DNA of 64,000 nucleotides from Saussurea involucrata (taxonomy: Eukaryota; Streptophyta; Magnoliopsida; Asterales; Asteraceae): positions 17,473,001-17,537,000 of the forward strand of contig CM066322.1 of the NCBI GenBank assembly GCA_033807775.1. Direction: 5' to 3'. The translations under genes and the position numbers were made by a program. Under the pieces are notes generated by a model. The model saw only the letters and a list, made by a program, of their open reading frames with translations. It was not told the DNA's origin and did not search any database. Of the stretch, positions 1 through 9,622 are shown piece by piece (the first letter of the stretch is position 1; every line of letters begins with the position of its first letter).

Positions 1-1047
1 CAAGAAGAGTGTGCAACTCCTACTAACAGAGAAGTAGAGATTGTGAGAACATCAAGAACAGCACTGTGCAACTCCTACTAACAGAGAAGCATCAAGAACA
101 GTTATGTGCAACTCCTACTAACAGAGAAGCATCAAGAACAGTACTGTGCAACACCTACCAACAGATGGGGTTGAGAATGGGGAAGCAATTAAACTTGTAA
201 TTATACCCTTTTATTTAATTATTGATCATAAACTATTCTTTACCAAATGTTCTATAAAAAAATTATTATTATTATTGATTATGATATTTTATCTTCACGT
301 GCGTAATTCAAATATTATTAAATTTGGTATATAACTGTATTTAGGTTGTTTTCAGAAAAAAACTTTATTTAGGTTCAACCCATTATTAGCAATGTTAATC
401 AAGAAGCAAAAGGAAGAGATCACAGCCAATTTCAGCAGCTTCATTGCCTCATTTACCTCAACTCATCAAGAAAAGTGTGCAACTCCTACTAACAGAGAAG
501 TAGAGATTACAAGAACATCAAGAACGCAACTCCTACTAACAGAAAAGCATCAAGAATAGCACTGTGAAACTCCTACTAACAAAGAAGCATCAAGAACAGT
601 ACTGTGCAACTCCTACCAACAGATGGGGTTGAGAATGGGGAAGCAATTAAACTTGTAATTATACCCTTTTATTTAATTATTGATCATAAACTATTCTTTA
701 TCAAATGTTCTATAAAAAACTTTATTATTATTATTATTATTGATTATGATATTTTATCTTCACGTACGTAATTCAAATGTTATTAAATTTGGTATATAAC
801 TGTATTTAGGTTGTTTTCAGAAAAAAAACTTTAATTAGGTTCAACCCATTATTAGCAATGTTAATCAAGAAGTAAAAGGAAGAGATCACAGTACAATTTC
901 AGCAGCTTCATTGCCTCATTTACGTCAACTCATCAAGAAGAGTGTGCAACTCCTACTAACAGAGAAGTAGAGATTACGAGAACCTCAAGAACAGTACTGT
1001 GCAACTCCTACTAACAGATAAGCATCAAGAACAGTATTGTGAAACTC
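1..1047. repeat. Tandem satellite, segment A (about 2.3 monomers)
   Basis: AT-rich satellite sequence. The marker CAGATGGGGTTG recurs near 165 and 620, a spacing of about 450 bp. Each monomer has a conserved part of about 350 bp, including a poly-A/TTA tract, TTCACGTACGTAATTC and the block around GGTTCAACCCATTATTAGC. This is followed by a variable number of 40-bp sub-repeats (ACTGTGCAACTCCTACTAAC and the following 20 bases). The segment is interrupted at 1047/1048 by an LTR retrotransposon and resumes in phase at 9623. Short open frames inside monomers are by-products of the repeat and are not called as genes. Confidence 0.95.
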
Positions 1048-2787
1048 TGTAACGTCCCCAAATTCATAAACATCCAATAACATACATAAGCATTCGGATT
1101 ACATAAATAAACTTGTCTTTTTAAACATCAATGAACTAAACTAGGCAAAATTGACAGCGGAAGTCTCTACATTCCACAGCCGAGCACTAACTATACTACC
1201 ATATCCAAAGCTGGAGTCTCTCTAGGCTCCATGCCTCTTTTGTCTCCTTTCCTAGTTCTTATTGGAAGAACCTGCTATGCGCTTACCTGAAAATGGTTTA
1301 GTTTTGAAAGCGAGGGTTAGACCAAAAGGTCTAGTGAATTCCCTCCAAAAACAACATATTTAAATAGTTGGGAAACATTTGAAAGACTTGTAACATATCA
1401 TCAAACTTGGTGCTGCACTGTGCTGTGGATCACATAACATACTGCGATCAGGGCCCCAGCAGACTCCCTTCTCGCCACTTGGAATCCCCGCGGATCCCCC
1501 TCTACCGAATAGGATGAAAACGAATTCCATCCTACCGGTCTATCATACATAACCAAGAGTCCTAAGACCCCGAGAACCTCTCTTAGATCCCACAGTGCAG
1601 ACCGACTCCACATAGTGTACACATATGACCATGCAAACATGTAAAATATACTTTTCATAAATCATATCTTTCATAAAGCCATGCTAAACACCTCTTTCGT
1701 TTAAGACAAGTACATTCGTGAAAACCATGCAAATCAATTCATACTTTTCATGCTCGATAAACCATACTCAGTAAAAGAAACATTTATCATTACGCGTCGT
1801 AAAAAGGGGTTTAGGGAACTCACCTGATAGCAACTCCTTCCTACCTCGTATCTCGTTCCGTTCGTATACCTAGTTAATAATTATAAATTAATTAGATGCC
1901 ACTCGCTTATGATCATAAGTCTCTCTTCTTACTCGGTCTCTAAAATAACTTGGATTCATTACTCAATAACGGATCTATTTTAAAAGCATGCTAAGCCCTA
2001 GCAAAAATCTAAGTCCACCAGAGCATCCCTCGGCCCACATATTCTTTGGCCCAACAAGCTTAGTCCCAGCAGCCTATGAGTCCCGGTATCGACCTGCGGG
2101 ACTTCGGGTCCCGGTACCTACGGCTCCCGGTACCGACTCCCGGTATACCGACTCCCGGTGCCAACTCCCGGTATACCGACTCCCGGTACGCCGACTCCCG
2201 GTATGCCGACTCCCGGTATGCCGACCCCCGGTATGCCGATTCCCGGTATGCCGATTCCCGGTACCCTGAACTCCCGGTACCTCGAACAGGGACGACCCTT
2301 AAACGATTCCATACTCGATTTCTTCCTAGGGAGTCCAGCAAGCTGAGATTTTAACATAGCATTCTTACCCAAACTATTCTATTGTAACTCCTTAGACAAC
2401 ACCAGTTCCTAGTCCATTGATTTCATTGGATTACAATCCCAAATGAGAACTAAAACTCTCCAGTGTTCTTATCCAACAAACCCAGCTAAAACATGGAATA
2501 CAGTCTGGAATACGACTTATCTAACTATTAGATTACATGGAAAATTAATAGGGAAAGAAGATTCCTCACCTGATAGAGCCTCTTCCTCAAGAATCGTAAT
2601 CCCAGACCTCCTTTCACTGTTCCTTCTCTTCCAGCAATCAGCCGCCAACGACAGCAATGATTATTAACCCTAGGGATCTGGTCCTTTTTATAGCTCCCAC
2701 ACTTTTCAAAACAGCCCCTTGAACAAAACTTCCATTTCTTCCACTTTGGCCACCAAACTATGCACTAGACAGAAATGGGTTGTTACA
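1048..2787 (-). repeat. 3' LTR of the 1048-9622 chromovirus
   Basis: 1740 bp, starting TGTAACGTCCCC and ending GGGTTGTTACA on the plus strand, about 99% identical to 7895-9622. It carries the same internal sites as its partner: TAGACC-AAAA-GGTCTA inverted repeat (1318-1333), splice-donor-like sites, a TCCCGGTA array (2081-2281) and a TATA box on the minus strand (2685-2692). It has one more 15-bp CCGGTA unit than the other LTR. Confidence 0.95.
2081..2281. repeat. TCCCGGTA minisatellite within LTR
   Basis: About a dozen imperfect 15-16 bp units with core TCCCGGTA, separated by short spacers of the type TGCCGAC or TACCGAC. The partner array in the other LTR (8928-9113) is one unit shorter, showing slippage after insertion. 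The block is GC-rich and CpG-dense inside an otherwise AT-rich LTR. Confidence 0.9.
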
Positions 2788-2800
2788 ACACTCCCTCCTT
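2788..2800 (-). other. Polypurine tract of the chromovirus
   Basis: Minus-strand purine run AAGGAGGGAGTGT directly abutting the 3' LTR, the expected primer site for plus-strand DNA synthesis. It sits just downstream of the integrase/chromodomain stop, as in other gypsy elements. Confidence 0.8.
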
Positions 2801-2825
2801 AAAAGAATTCCGTTCCCGGAATTCC

Positions 2826-4187
2826 TCATTGGAAGAGATGCGGGTACCTCGCCATCATATCCGATTCTAATTCCCAGGTAGCCTCCGGACCCTTGTGATG
2901 ACGCCATTGCACCTTGACCAGCCTGGTTTCCTTGTTCCGCGACTTCCTTACCTTAACATCCGTGATTGCTTCAGGTTCCTCTACGAAGTTCAATTTCTCG
3001 TCCACTTGAATGTCATTCAACGGCACAGCTTTAGTCGCGTCGGCTAGACATTTTCTTAGATTAGACACATGGAACGCATTATGAGTACTACTTAATTCTT
3101 CCGGTAGGTCCAACCTATAAGCCACTTCTCCAACCCGTTCCGTAATCTCGAACGGTCCGATGTAACGTGGGCTTAGCTTCCCACGTTTTCCAAATCGTAC
3201 CACTCCTTTCCAAGGAGATACCTTTAACAGGACATGATCTCCGACTTGAAATTCAATGTCTTTCCGCCTCCTATCCGCATAACTCTTCTGTCGGTCGCGG
3301 GCGATCTTTAGTCTTTCCCGTATTTGAACTATCTTATCCGAAGTCAGTTGTACAATTTCTGGCCCCGCTAACTGTCTCTCTCCGACTTCGTTCCAACATA
3401 ACGGTGTCCGACATTTTCTACCGTAAAGCGCCTCAAACGGTGCTGCCTTGATGCTCGAGTGATAGCTATTATTATAAGCGAACTCGATCAAGGGTAGATG
3501 CCTTTCCCAAGAGCCTTGGAAATCTAAGGCACAAGCTCTTAACATGTCTTCCAACGTTTGGATCGTCCTCTCACTCTGACCGTCGGTCTGAGGGTGATAA
3601 GCGGTACTCATCTTGATCTGCGATCCCATTTCTCTCTGAAAGCTCCTCCAAAACGTGGAGGTAAACCTGCTATCTCGGTCAGATACAATCGACGAGGGCA
3701 CACCATGACGGGTTACGATCTCGTCGATGTACAACCTTGCTAATCGCTCCAACGAGTAAGACTCTCGTATGGGTAGGAAGTGCGCCGACTTGGTGAGACG
3801 ATCCACAATTACCCATATAGCGTCAAAACCTTTTGGAGTTCTAGGCAAATGGGTCACGAAATCCATCGTGATCTGGTCCCATTTCCACATTGGTATCTCC
3901 AACGACTGAAGCTTCCCGAACGGTCTTTGATGTTCAATCTTTACACGCGAACACGTCATGCAGGTCTCTACTAGGTGGGCCACGTCTTTCTTCAGTCCGG
4001 GCCACCAGTAGTCTCGTCGCAGGTCTCCGTACATCTTATTAGTTCCGGGGTGGATTGAGTACTTCGACTTGTGAGCCTCTTCAAGAATCAGCTTTCGGAG
4101 CTCTCCGAGTTTCGGAACCCAGATCCTCCCATTCAGACATTTCACCCCTCGACTATCTTCCTCTAACATGGACGCTTGTCCTAACAT
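2826..4187 (-). pseudogene. pol: Integrase and chromodomain portion of chromovirus pol
   Basis: A 453-residue open stretch in the same frame as the upstream pol segment, separated from it by one stop codon at 4206-4208. Visible features, numbered from the Met at 4187: the zinc-binding His/Cys region (H39, H46, C76, C79), the integrase catalytic triad D109, D170, E206, a GPF motif near 344-346, and a C-terminal chromodomain-like region from about 403 to 453. Integrase inserts element cDNA, and the chromodomain is known in this clade to bias insertion toward modified heterochromatic histones. All triad residues are present, so the domain is intact, but it lies downstream of the upstream frameshift and the stop. 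The Met at 4187 is internal, not a natural start. Confidence 0.9.
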
Positions 4188-4205
4188 TCTCCCCCTCTTA
4201 AGATT

Positions 4206-6899
4206 TTAGGTTTCGAGCGCTTCAATCTGCCATTTCTTTATTTCAGCTAATAGATTGAATGTGACCTCGGCCCTCATAGCCACAATCATGGAGGTTTCAC
4301 CTCGCTCCTTACGGCTCAAAGCGTCCGCCACCACGTTTGCCTTCCCCGGATGGTATTCGATCTTACAGTCGTAGTCGGTCAACAATTCAATCCATCTCCT
4401 TTGGCGCATATTCAACTCTTTCTGATCAAAGAGATGACATAAACTCTTGTGGTCCATGAAGATCTGGAACTTCGTCCCATACAGGTAATGTCGCCAAATC
4501 TTCAGGGCAAAAACCACCGCCGCCAATTCTAAATTATGCGTAGGATAACGAGTCTCGTGATCCTTTAACTGCCGGGAGGTATAAGCGATCACCTTACCTC
4601 GTTGCATGAGTACGCACCCCAAGCCGAGCTTCGACGCGTCACTGAAAACCATGAAATCGCCCGAACCGTCCGGTAATGACAAAACCGGAGCGCTACTCAG
4701 CATATCCTTCAATTTCCGAAACGCCTCTTCTTGTTTCTCTAACCAGACGAACTTGACATTCTTCTTCGTTAAAGAGGTCAGTGGCGTGGCAATACGCGAA
4801 AAGTCCTTGATAAACTTCCGGTAGTACCCCGCCAGCCCGAGGAAGCTTCGAACTTCTGACGGATTCTTAGGTTGCTCCCAATCTCGGATGGCTTCAATCT
4901 TAGCCGGATCGACCATGATCCCCTTCTCAGACACCACGTGCCCGAGGATCTGCACTTCCCTCAGCCAGAACTCGCACTTGGAAAACTTCGCATACAACTT
5001 CTCTTGCCTCAATAGCTCGAGAATTGTACGAAGGTGGCTAGCGTGCTCCGCTTCCGACTTTGAGAATATCAGGATATCATGTATGAACACTATCACGAAC
5101 TGATCTAAATAGGGTTGGCATACCCTATTCATCAAATCCATGAACGCTGCCGGGGCGTTGGTTAACCCGAACGGCATCACCAAGAACTCGTAGTGTCCAT
5201 ACCTGGTTCTAAAGGCAGTCTTCGGCACATCCTCCTCCCGTACCTTGAGCTGATGATAACCTGACCTCAAGTCTATCTTGGAAAAGTAGCTGGCTCCTTG
5301 TAACTGATCAAACAGGTCATCAATCCTGGGTATCGGGTACTTGTTCTTGATCGTGACTTTGTTGAGTTCTCGGTAATCTATGCACATTCGCATAGTACCG
5401 TCCTTCTTCTTCACGAAGAGCACAGGGGCTCCCCACGGAGACGTACTCGGTCTAACGAATCCCTTGTCTAGCAACTTCTGTAACTGAGTCATCATTTCCT
5501 TCATCTCGGACGGTGCCAATCTATACGGTGCGCGGGCAATCGGTGCAGATCCCGGCATCAGGTCAATTCTGAACTCGATCTGATGATCCGGGGGTAGACT
5601 TGTCAAGTCATCCGGGAATACCTCCGGGTACTCACTTACCACTCGTACGTCGCTAATCCCACGCTTTTCTTTCTTGGCGTCCAACACGTACGCCAAGAAC
5701 CCTTGACACCCTTTTCTCAAACACTTAGTAGCCCTAACCATGGAGATAAGACTAGTGGTTCTATTACGGCGATTCCCATAGATCACTACGGTATCTCCAT
5801 CGGGTAATCGAACCCTGATCAGCTTTTTATTGCAAACGATATTTGCATCGTTCGCGGCCAACCAGTCCATACCCAACACCACGTCGAACTCTCCCATTTC
5901 CATGGGATATAATCTTATGGGAACTAACCTCCCTTCTATCTCAATAACGCAACCCTCTACCACCTCCTTAACGTACACCAGACTATCATTGGCGGTTTCC
6001 ACCTCTAGTGCCCTCTCCAAGCGTCTAGGCCTTACCCCCAAACATTTCATAAACACATGCGATACAAAAGAGCGATTCGCTCCCGAATCAAACAACACTT
6101 TAGCACATAGAGAGTTCACCAGAAACGTACCTGCAACGACATCCGGGACATCCTCCGCCTCTTCGGCGGTCATGCGGAACGCACGTCCCTTTGGGCGCGC
6201 CGGTTCTGCCCCCTTATCACTGCTTCTTCCCCCTTGGCGGCTCCCGTACTGAGCTGCCCCATCTCTCTTCAACTGTGGACAGTCGTACCGTACATGACCC
6301 ACCGCCCCACACTGATGACATGTCTTCCCCTTGGGACAATCCCTTGACATATGACCGGCCACCCCATACCGGTAGCATGAGTTTGAACCTGCCATGCACT
6401 CTCCCCGGTGTACTCTGTTACACTTACTACACGGTCTGCTGGTTGGACCCTTACTAGTACGGTTTTCTGGTCGGAACACCTTCCCCTTTCTGGAATCATT
6501 ACTCGGCCCATCCCATTTACGTTTATCACCGCCCTTCTTAGTCGTTTGACGATCCTTTTCCTTTTCGATCATCTCGGCCACATTAATGGCCGCTTGAAAA
6601 GTAGTGGGGTTCCTTGTCAGAACTAGTTCTCGGATGCTGCCCTTCAATCCGTGAATGAAACGTTCCACTCGACGTTCTTCTGTTGGCACATAAAGGTCTG
6701 CGAAGCGAGATTTCTCGATGAACTTTGTAGTATATTCTCGCACTGTCATACCCCCTTGATCCAACCCCAAGAACTCTTCCTCCAATCTTTTTACTGCCGC
6801 GAGTGGGCAGAACTGAGCCTTGAACCTGTCTACAAACGTTTCCCACATCATTCCCTTAGCCGCTGCCGAACCCTGTCCCCAGTCTCGGCCTCCCACCAA
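4206..6899 (-). pseudogene. gag-pol: Gag C-terminus, protease, reverse transcriptase and RNase H of chromovirus
   Basis: 897 residues numbered from the Met at 6899. It opens in the C-terminal half of the gag domain and shows two zinc knuckles. The first has C175, H183 and C188 but Tyr at 178 where the second Cys should be; the second (C194, C197, H202, C207) is complete. Protease motif DSGA is at 271-274. Reverse transcriptase spans about 450-650; its catalytic box reads F-I-H-D at 605-608, with His 607 (codon 5079-5081) replacing the first Asp of the usual F/Y-x-D-D. RNase H keeps D754, E791, D816 and D859. The frame ends in TAA (4206-4208), then continues open in the same frame into integrase. 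The true upstream part of gag is in another frame (6848-7612). The RT would be inactive even without the other breaks. Confidence 0.93.
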
Positions 6900-7612
6900 T
6901 AAACTGCATCAGATTTCAACGTGGACAGAGCAAACATTACCCTATCCCCATCAGCACACTTGCATGTATCGAAGACCAGTTCCATTTCCTTTATCCATTT
7001 CATTGCCAAGATAGGATCATACTCGCCCTTGAAAGTAGGGGGTTTGCATGAGGCAAAGGCCTTGAAGTTGCATCCCTTAGCTGCTAACTCATTCATCACT
7101 TGAGGGTTTGAATTCAAGTGACACCCAGTACCGGTCACTAGTGGACTAGACAGCTCCACGCTTTCTCGGTTCTCACTTGCCTCTTTGCTTCCCGAAGCTG
7201 ACTCGTTCTGCTTGGTCATGAGAGCTTGCAGAGTCTCCTGAATTTTACCCAGTTCAGCAGCTAGGTTCTCTCGAGTGACGAAAGTAGATCCGCGACCTCG
7301 ACCCCGTCCCCTAGGATGTGTTACCCTCCTTGCCGAAGCTGAACTCTCCTGAAGAGAATCTTCTTGGTGAACAGGGGCTTCCACACTCCTCGTTCTTCTA
7401 GTTGCACGAGTCGTTCTCAGGTTCGGGTCTCCCCCATCCCCGGCCACTTGGGTGGCGGCCCGGCGGGGTACTCTTCCCCGACCCCTACCTCTTCCCCTCC
7501 CACAGGTAACAGTTACCCTTGCCGGTCCCACCGGTCCGTTCTCTAGTACCTCGTCCTCTTGATTCCTTGGCACAGCAGGTGCCGACCTACTCCTCAGGGT
7601 TCTTCCAGCCAT
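6848..7612 (-). pseudogene. gag: Gag N-terminal portion of chromovirus
   Basis: 254 codons from the ATG at 7612, opening MAGRTLRSRS. The frame is open a further 26 codons upstream, but a strong splice-acceptor-like site 10 nt before this ATG and a matching start in the plus-strand relative (58987) support 7612. It contains an Arg/Gly-rich low-complexity stretch, then the start of the retrotransposon gag domain (from about residue 180, including a YWWE motif near the end). Homology continues in the frame of the 4206-6899 segment, so a one-base-type indel lies at about 6865-6890, where the two frames overlap. Gag forms the virus-like particle in the cytoplasm. Confidence 0.88.
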
Positions 7613-7622
7613 TTCACTAACG

Positions 7623-7642
7623 CTGAAAGAAGACAATAATAA
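7623..7642 (-). other. Splice-acceptor-like site 10 nt upstream of gag ATG
   Basis: The minus strand reads a pyrimidine-rich tract ending CTTCTTTCAG, with the first exon base at 7622 and the gag ATG at 7612. The plus-strand relative has an equivalent tract ending TTTCTTTCAG, 9 nt before its gag ATG. Together with donor-like sites in the LTR this suggests a leader intron. This is inference; no transcript evidence is available here. Confidence 0.5.
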
Positions 7643-7894
7643 ACATGACACCGTAATCTTGCTATATAAGGTAAATTTAAGCACGCACATGTACCTGTAA
7701 GTTCGTAATTACACTGGCCAGGTGTAATCCCAAACTTACCTTACACGTTTGCCCTTGGCACCTTATTTCCTAACGCATTTATAGTGATCGTTCCTAGAGG
7801 CAATCTTATGTCTCGGCTGTGTTCCTCATCTTACAGTTTAAGTTTAGGCCCTAATGGTCACCTAAATCCCTTAAACTATGGCTCTGATACCATT
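7626..7894 (-). other. Leader between 5' LTR and gag of chromovirus
   Basis: About 270 bp of untranslated leader with the primer-binding site at its LTR end. No coding signal. Related leader sequence with similar blocks (for example the sequence following the primer site around 7840-7877, and a variant of CACCTGGCCAGTG around 7715-7730) is found at 21780-22016 and at 51039-51206 plus 58864-58977. Confidence 0.75.
7878..7892 (-). other. Primer-binding site, initiator tRNA-Met
   Basis: The minus strand reads TGGTATCAGAGCCAT, two bases inside the 5' LTR. The first 12 bases are the classical complement of the plant initiator tRNA-Met 3' end, used to prime minus-strand cDNA synthesis. This site sets the element's orientation. 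Confidence 0.95.
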
Positions 7895-8129
7895 TGTAAC
7901 GTCCCCAAATTCATAAACATCCAATAACATACATAAGCATTCGGATTACATAAATAAACTTGTCTTTTTAAACATCAATGAACTAAACTAGGCAAAATTG
8001 ACAGCGGAAGTCTCTACATTCCACAGCCGAGCACTAACTATACTACCATATCCAAAGCTGGAGTCTCTCTAGGCTCCATGCCTCTTTTGTCTCCTTTCCT
8101 AGTTCTTATTGGAAGAACCTGCTACGCGC

Positions 8130-8136
8130 TTACCTG
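8130..8136 (-). other. Splice-donor-like site D3 in LTR
   Basis: Minus strand CAG/GTAAGC with the boundary between 8134 and 8133, a near-consensus plant 5' splice site. Counterparts: 22265/22264 (CAG/GTAAGC), 28903/28902 (CAG/GTAAAC), 50798/50799 on the plus strand (CAG/GTAAGC). In the two more distant LTRs the site is CAG/GTGATG (60240/60239) and CAG/GTGGCG (48935/48934). Confidence 0.45.
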
Positions 8137-8164
8137 AAAATGGTTTAGTTTTGAAAGCGAGGGT

Positions 8165-8180
8165 TAGACCAAAAGGTCTA
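8165..8180. other. Conserved inverted repeat TAGACC-N4-GGTCTA
   Basis: Perfect 6-bp inverted repeat with a 4-base loop (AAAA), just downstream of the conserved GCGAGGGT block. The same stem with different loops is found in every LTR family of this window: 1318-1333, 16131-16146, 22297-22312, 28935-28950, 48969-48984, 50752-50767, 60276-60291. Confidence 0.75.
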
Positions 8181-8664
8181 GTGAATTCCCTCCAAAAACA
8201 ACATATTTAAATAGTTGGTAAACATTTGAAAGACTTGTAACATATCATCAAACATGGTGCTGCACTGTGCTGTGGATCACATAACATACTGCGATCAGGG
8301 CCCCAGCAGACTCCCTTCTCGCCACTTGGAATCCCCGCGGATCCCCCTCTACCGAATAGGATGAAAACGAATTCCATCCTACCGGTCTATCATACATAAC
8401 CAAGAGTCCTAAGACCCCGAAAACCTCTCTTAGATCCCACAGTGCAGACCGACTCCACATAGTGTACACATATGACCATGCAAGCATGTAAAATATACTT
8501 TTCATAAATCATATCTTTCATAAAGCCATGGTAAACACCTCTTTCGTTTAAGACAAGTACATTCGTGAAAACCATGCAAATCAATTCATACTTTTCATGC
8601 TCGATAAACCATACTCAGTAAAAGAAACATTTATCATTACGCGTCGTAAAAAGGGGTTTAGGGA

Positions 8665-8673
8665 ACTCACCTG
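8665..8673 (-). other. Splice-donor-like site D2 in LTR
   Basis: Minus strand ATCAG/GTGAGT with the boundary between 8671 and 8670, a consensus 5' splice site. Equivalent sites: 22929/22928, 29482/29481 (AAG/GTGAGT), 50277/50278 on plus, 60616/60615 and the weaker AA/GTGAGT at 49323/49322. Confidence 0.5.
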
Positions 8674-8927
8674 ATAGCAACTCCTTCCTACCTCGTATCT
8701 CGTTCCGTTCGTACACCTAGTTAATAATTATAAATTAATTAGATGCCACTCGCTTATGATCATAAGTCTCTCTTCTTACTCGGTCTCTAAAATAACTTGG
8801 ATTCATTACTCAATAACGGATCTCTTTTAAAAGCATGCTAAGCCCTAGCAAAAATCTAAGTCCACCAGAGCATCCCTCGGCCCACATATTCTTTGGCCCA
8901 ACAAGCTTAGTCCCAGCAGCCTATGAG

Positions 8928-9113
8928 TCCCGGTATCGACCTGCGGGACTTCGGGTCCCGGTACCTACGGCTCCCGGTATACCGACTCCCGGTATACCGA
9001 CTCCCGGTGCCGACTCCCGGTACGCCGACTCCCGGTATGCCGACTCCCGGTATGCCGACCCCCGGTATGCCGATTCCCGGTATGCCGATTCCCGGTACCC
9101 TGAACTCCCGGTA
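8928..9113. repeat. TCCCGGTA minisatellite within LTR
   Basis: Same array as 2081-2281 in the partner LTR, one 15-bp unit shorter. Confidence 0.9.
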
Positions 9114-9398
9114 CCTCGAACAAGGACGACCCTTAAACGATTCCATACTCGATTTCTTCCTAGGGAGTCCAGCAAGCTGAGATTTTAACATAGCATTCTT
9201 ACCCAAACTGTTCTATTGTAACTCCTTAGACAACACCAGTTCCTAGTCCATTGATTTCATTGGATTGCAATCCCAAATGAGAACTAAAACTCTCCAGTGT
9301 TCTTATCCAACAAACCCAGCTAAAACATGGAATACAGTCTGGAATACGACTTATCTAACTATTAGATTACATGGAAAATTAATAGGGAAAGAAGATTC

Positions 9399-9407
9399 CT
9401 CACCTGA
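9399..9407 (-). other. Splice-donor-like site D1 in LTR
   Basis: Minus strand ATCAG/GTGAGG, boundary between 9404 and 9403, about 115 nt downstream of the TATA box and so in the predicted 5' part of the transcript. The aligned position in the 22034-23869 LTR also keeps a donor (TTTTG/GTAAGA, 23661/23660). Confidence 0.4.
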
Positions 9408-9519
9408 TAGAGCCTCTTCCTCAAGAATCGTAATCCCAGACCTCCTTTCACTGTTCCTTCTCTTCCGGCAATCAGCCGCCAACGACAGCAAATGATTATT
9501 AACCCTAGGGATCTGGTCC

Positions 9520-9527
9520 TTTTTATA
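9520..9527 (-). promoter_or_regulatory. TATA box of chromovirus LTR
   Basis: Minus strand TATAAAAA about 95 bp inside the start of the 5' LTR. The same position in the other LTR is 2685-2692. The distance to the LTR end gives a short U3 and a long R/U5 region holding the donor-like sites. Confidence 0.65.
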
Positions 9528-9622
9528 GCTCCCACACTTTTCAAAACAGCCCCTTGAACAAAACTTCCATTTCTTCCACTTTTGCCACCAAACTATGCAC
9601 TAGACAGAAATGGGTTGTTACA

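Larger units (their letters stand above)
1048..9622 (-). mobile_element. Complete Ty3/gypsy chromovirus (Tekay/Del-like), inserted in satellite
   Basis: The boundaries are two long terminal repeats, 1048-2787 and 7895-9622, each TG...CA. The 5-bp target duplication AACTC is at 1043-1047 and 9623-9627. In the minus-strand sense the order is 5' LTR, initiator tRNA-Met primer-binding site, leader, gag, protease, reverse transcriptase, RNase H, integrase, chromodomain, polypurine tract, 3' LTR. Comparing the LTRs by eye I count about 14 substitutions over roughly 1.73 kb, plus a length change in the TCCCGGTA array, so the insertion is fairly recent. It is not autonomous now: gag-pol has a frameshift, a stop and an active-site change. 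The Tekay/Del assignment comes from long LTRs plus a chromodomain and is less certain than the chromovirus call. Confidence 0.95.
7895..9622 (-). repeat. 5' LTR of the 1048-9622 chromovirus
   Basis: 1728 bp. In transcription sense it runs from TGTAACAACCC at 9622 to GGACGTTACA at 7895. It contains a TATA box (9520-9527), three donor-like sites (9404/9403, 8671/8670, 8134/8133), the TCCCGGTA array (8928-9113) and the TAGACC-AAAA-GGTCTA inverted repeat (8165-8180). Confidence 0.95.

Noticed and set aside
1401..1658. 85-codon minus-strand frame in the chromovirus LTR, repeated at 8248-8505
   Set aside because: It is in the R/U5 region of both LTRs and crosses non-coding signals; conservation is explained by LTR identity.
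2060..2372. Overlapping frames encoding periodic peptides (YRESA, VPGIGIPG and similar) on both strands
   Set aside because: They are translations of the TCCCGGTA minisatellite in several frames, as expected for any GC-rich array with unit length divisible by three.
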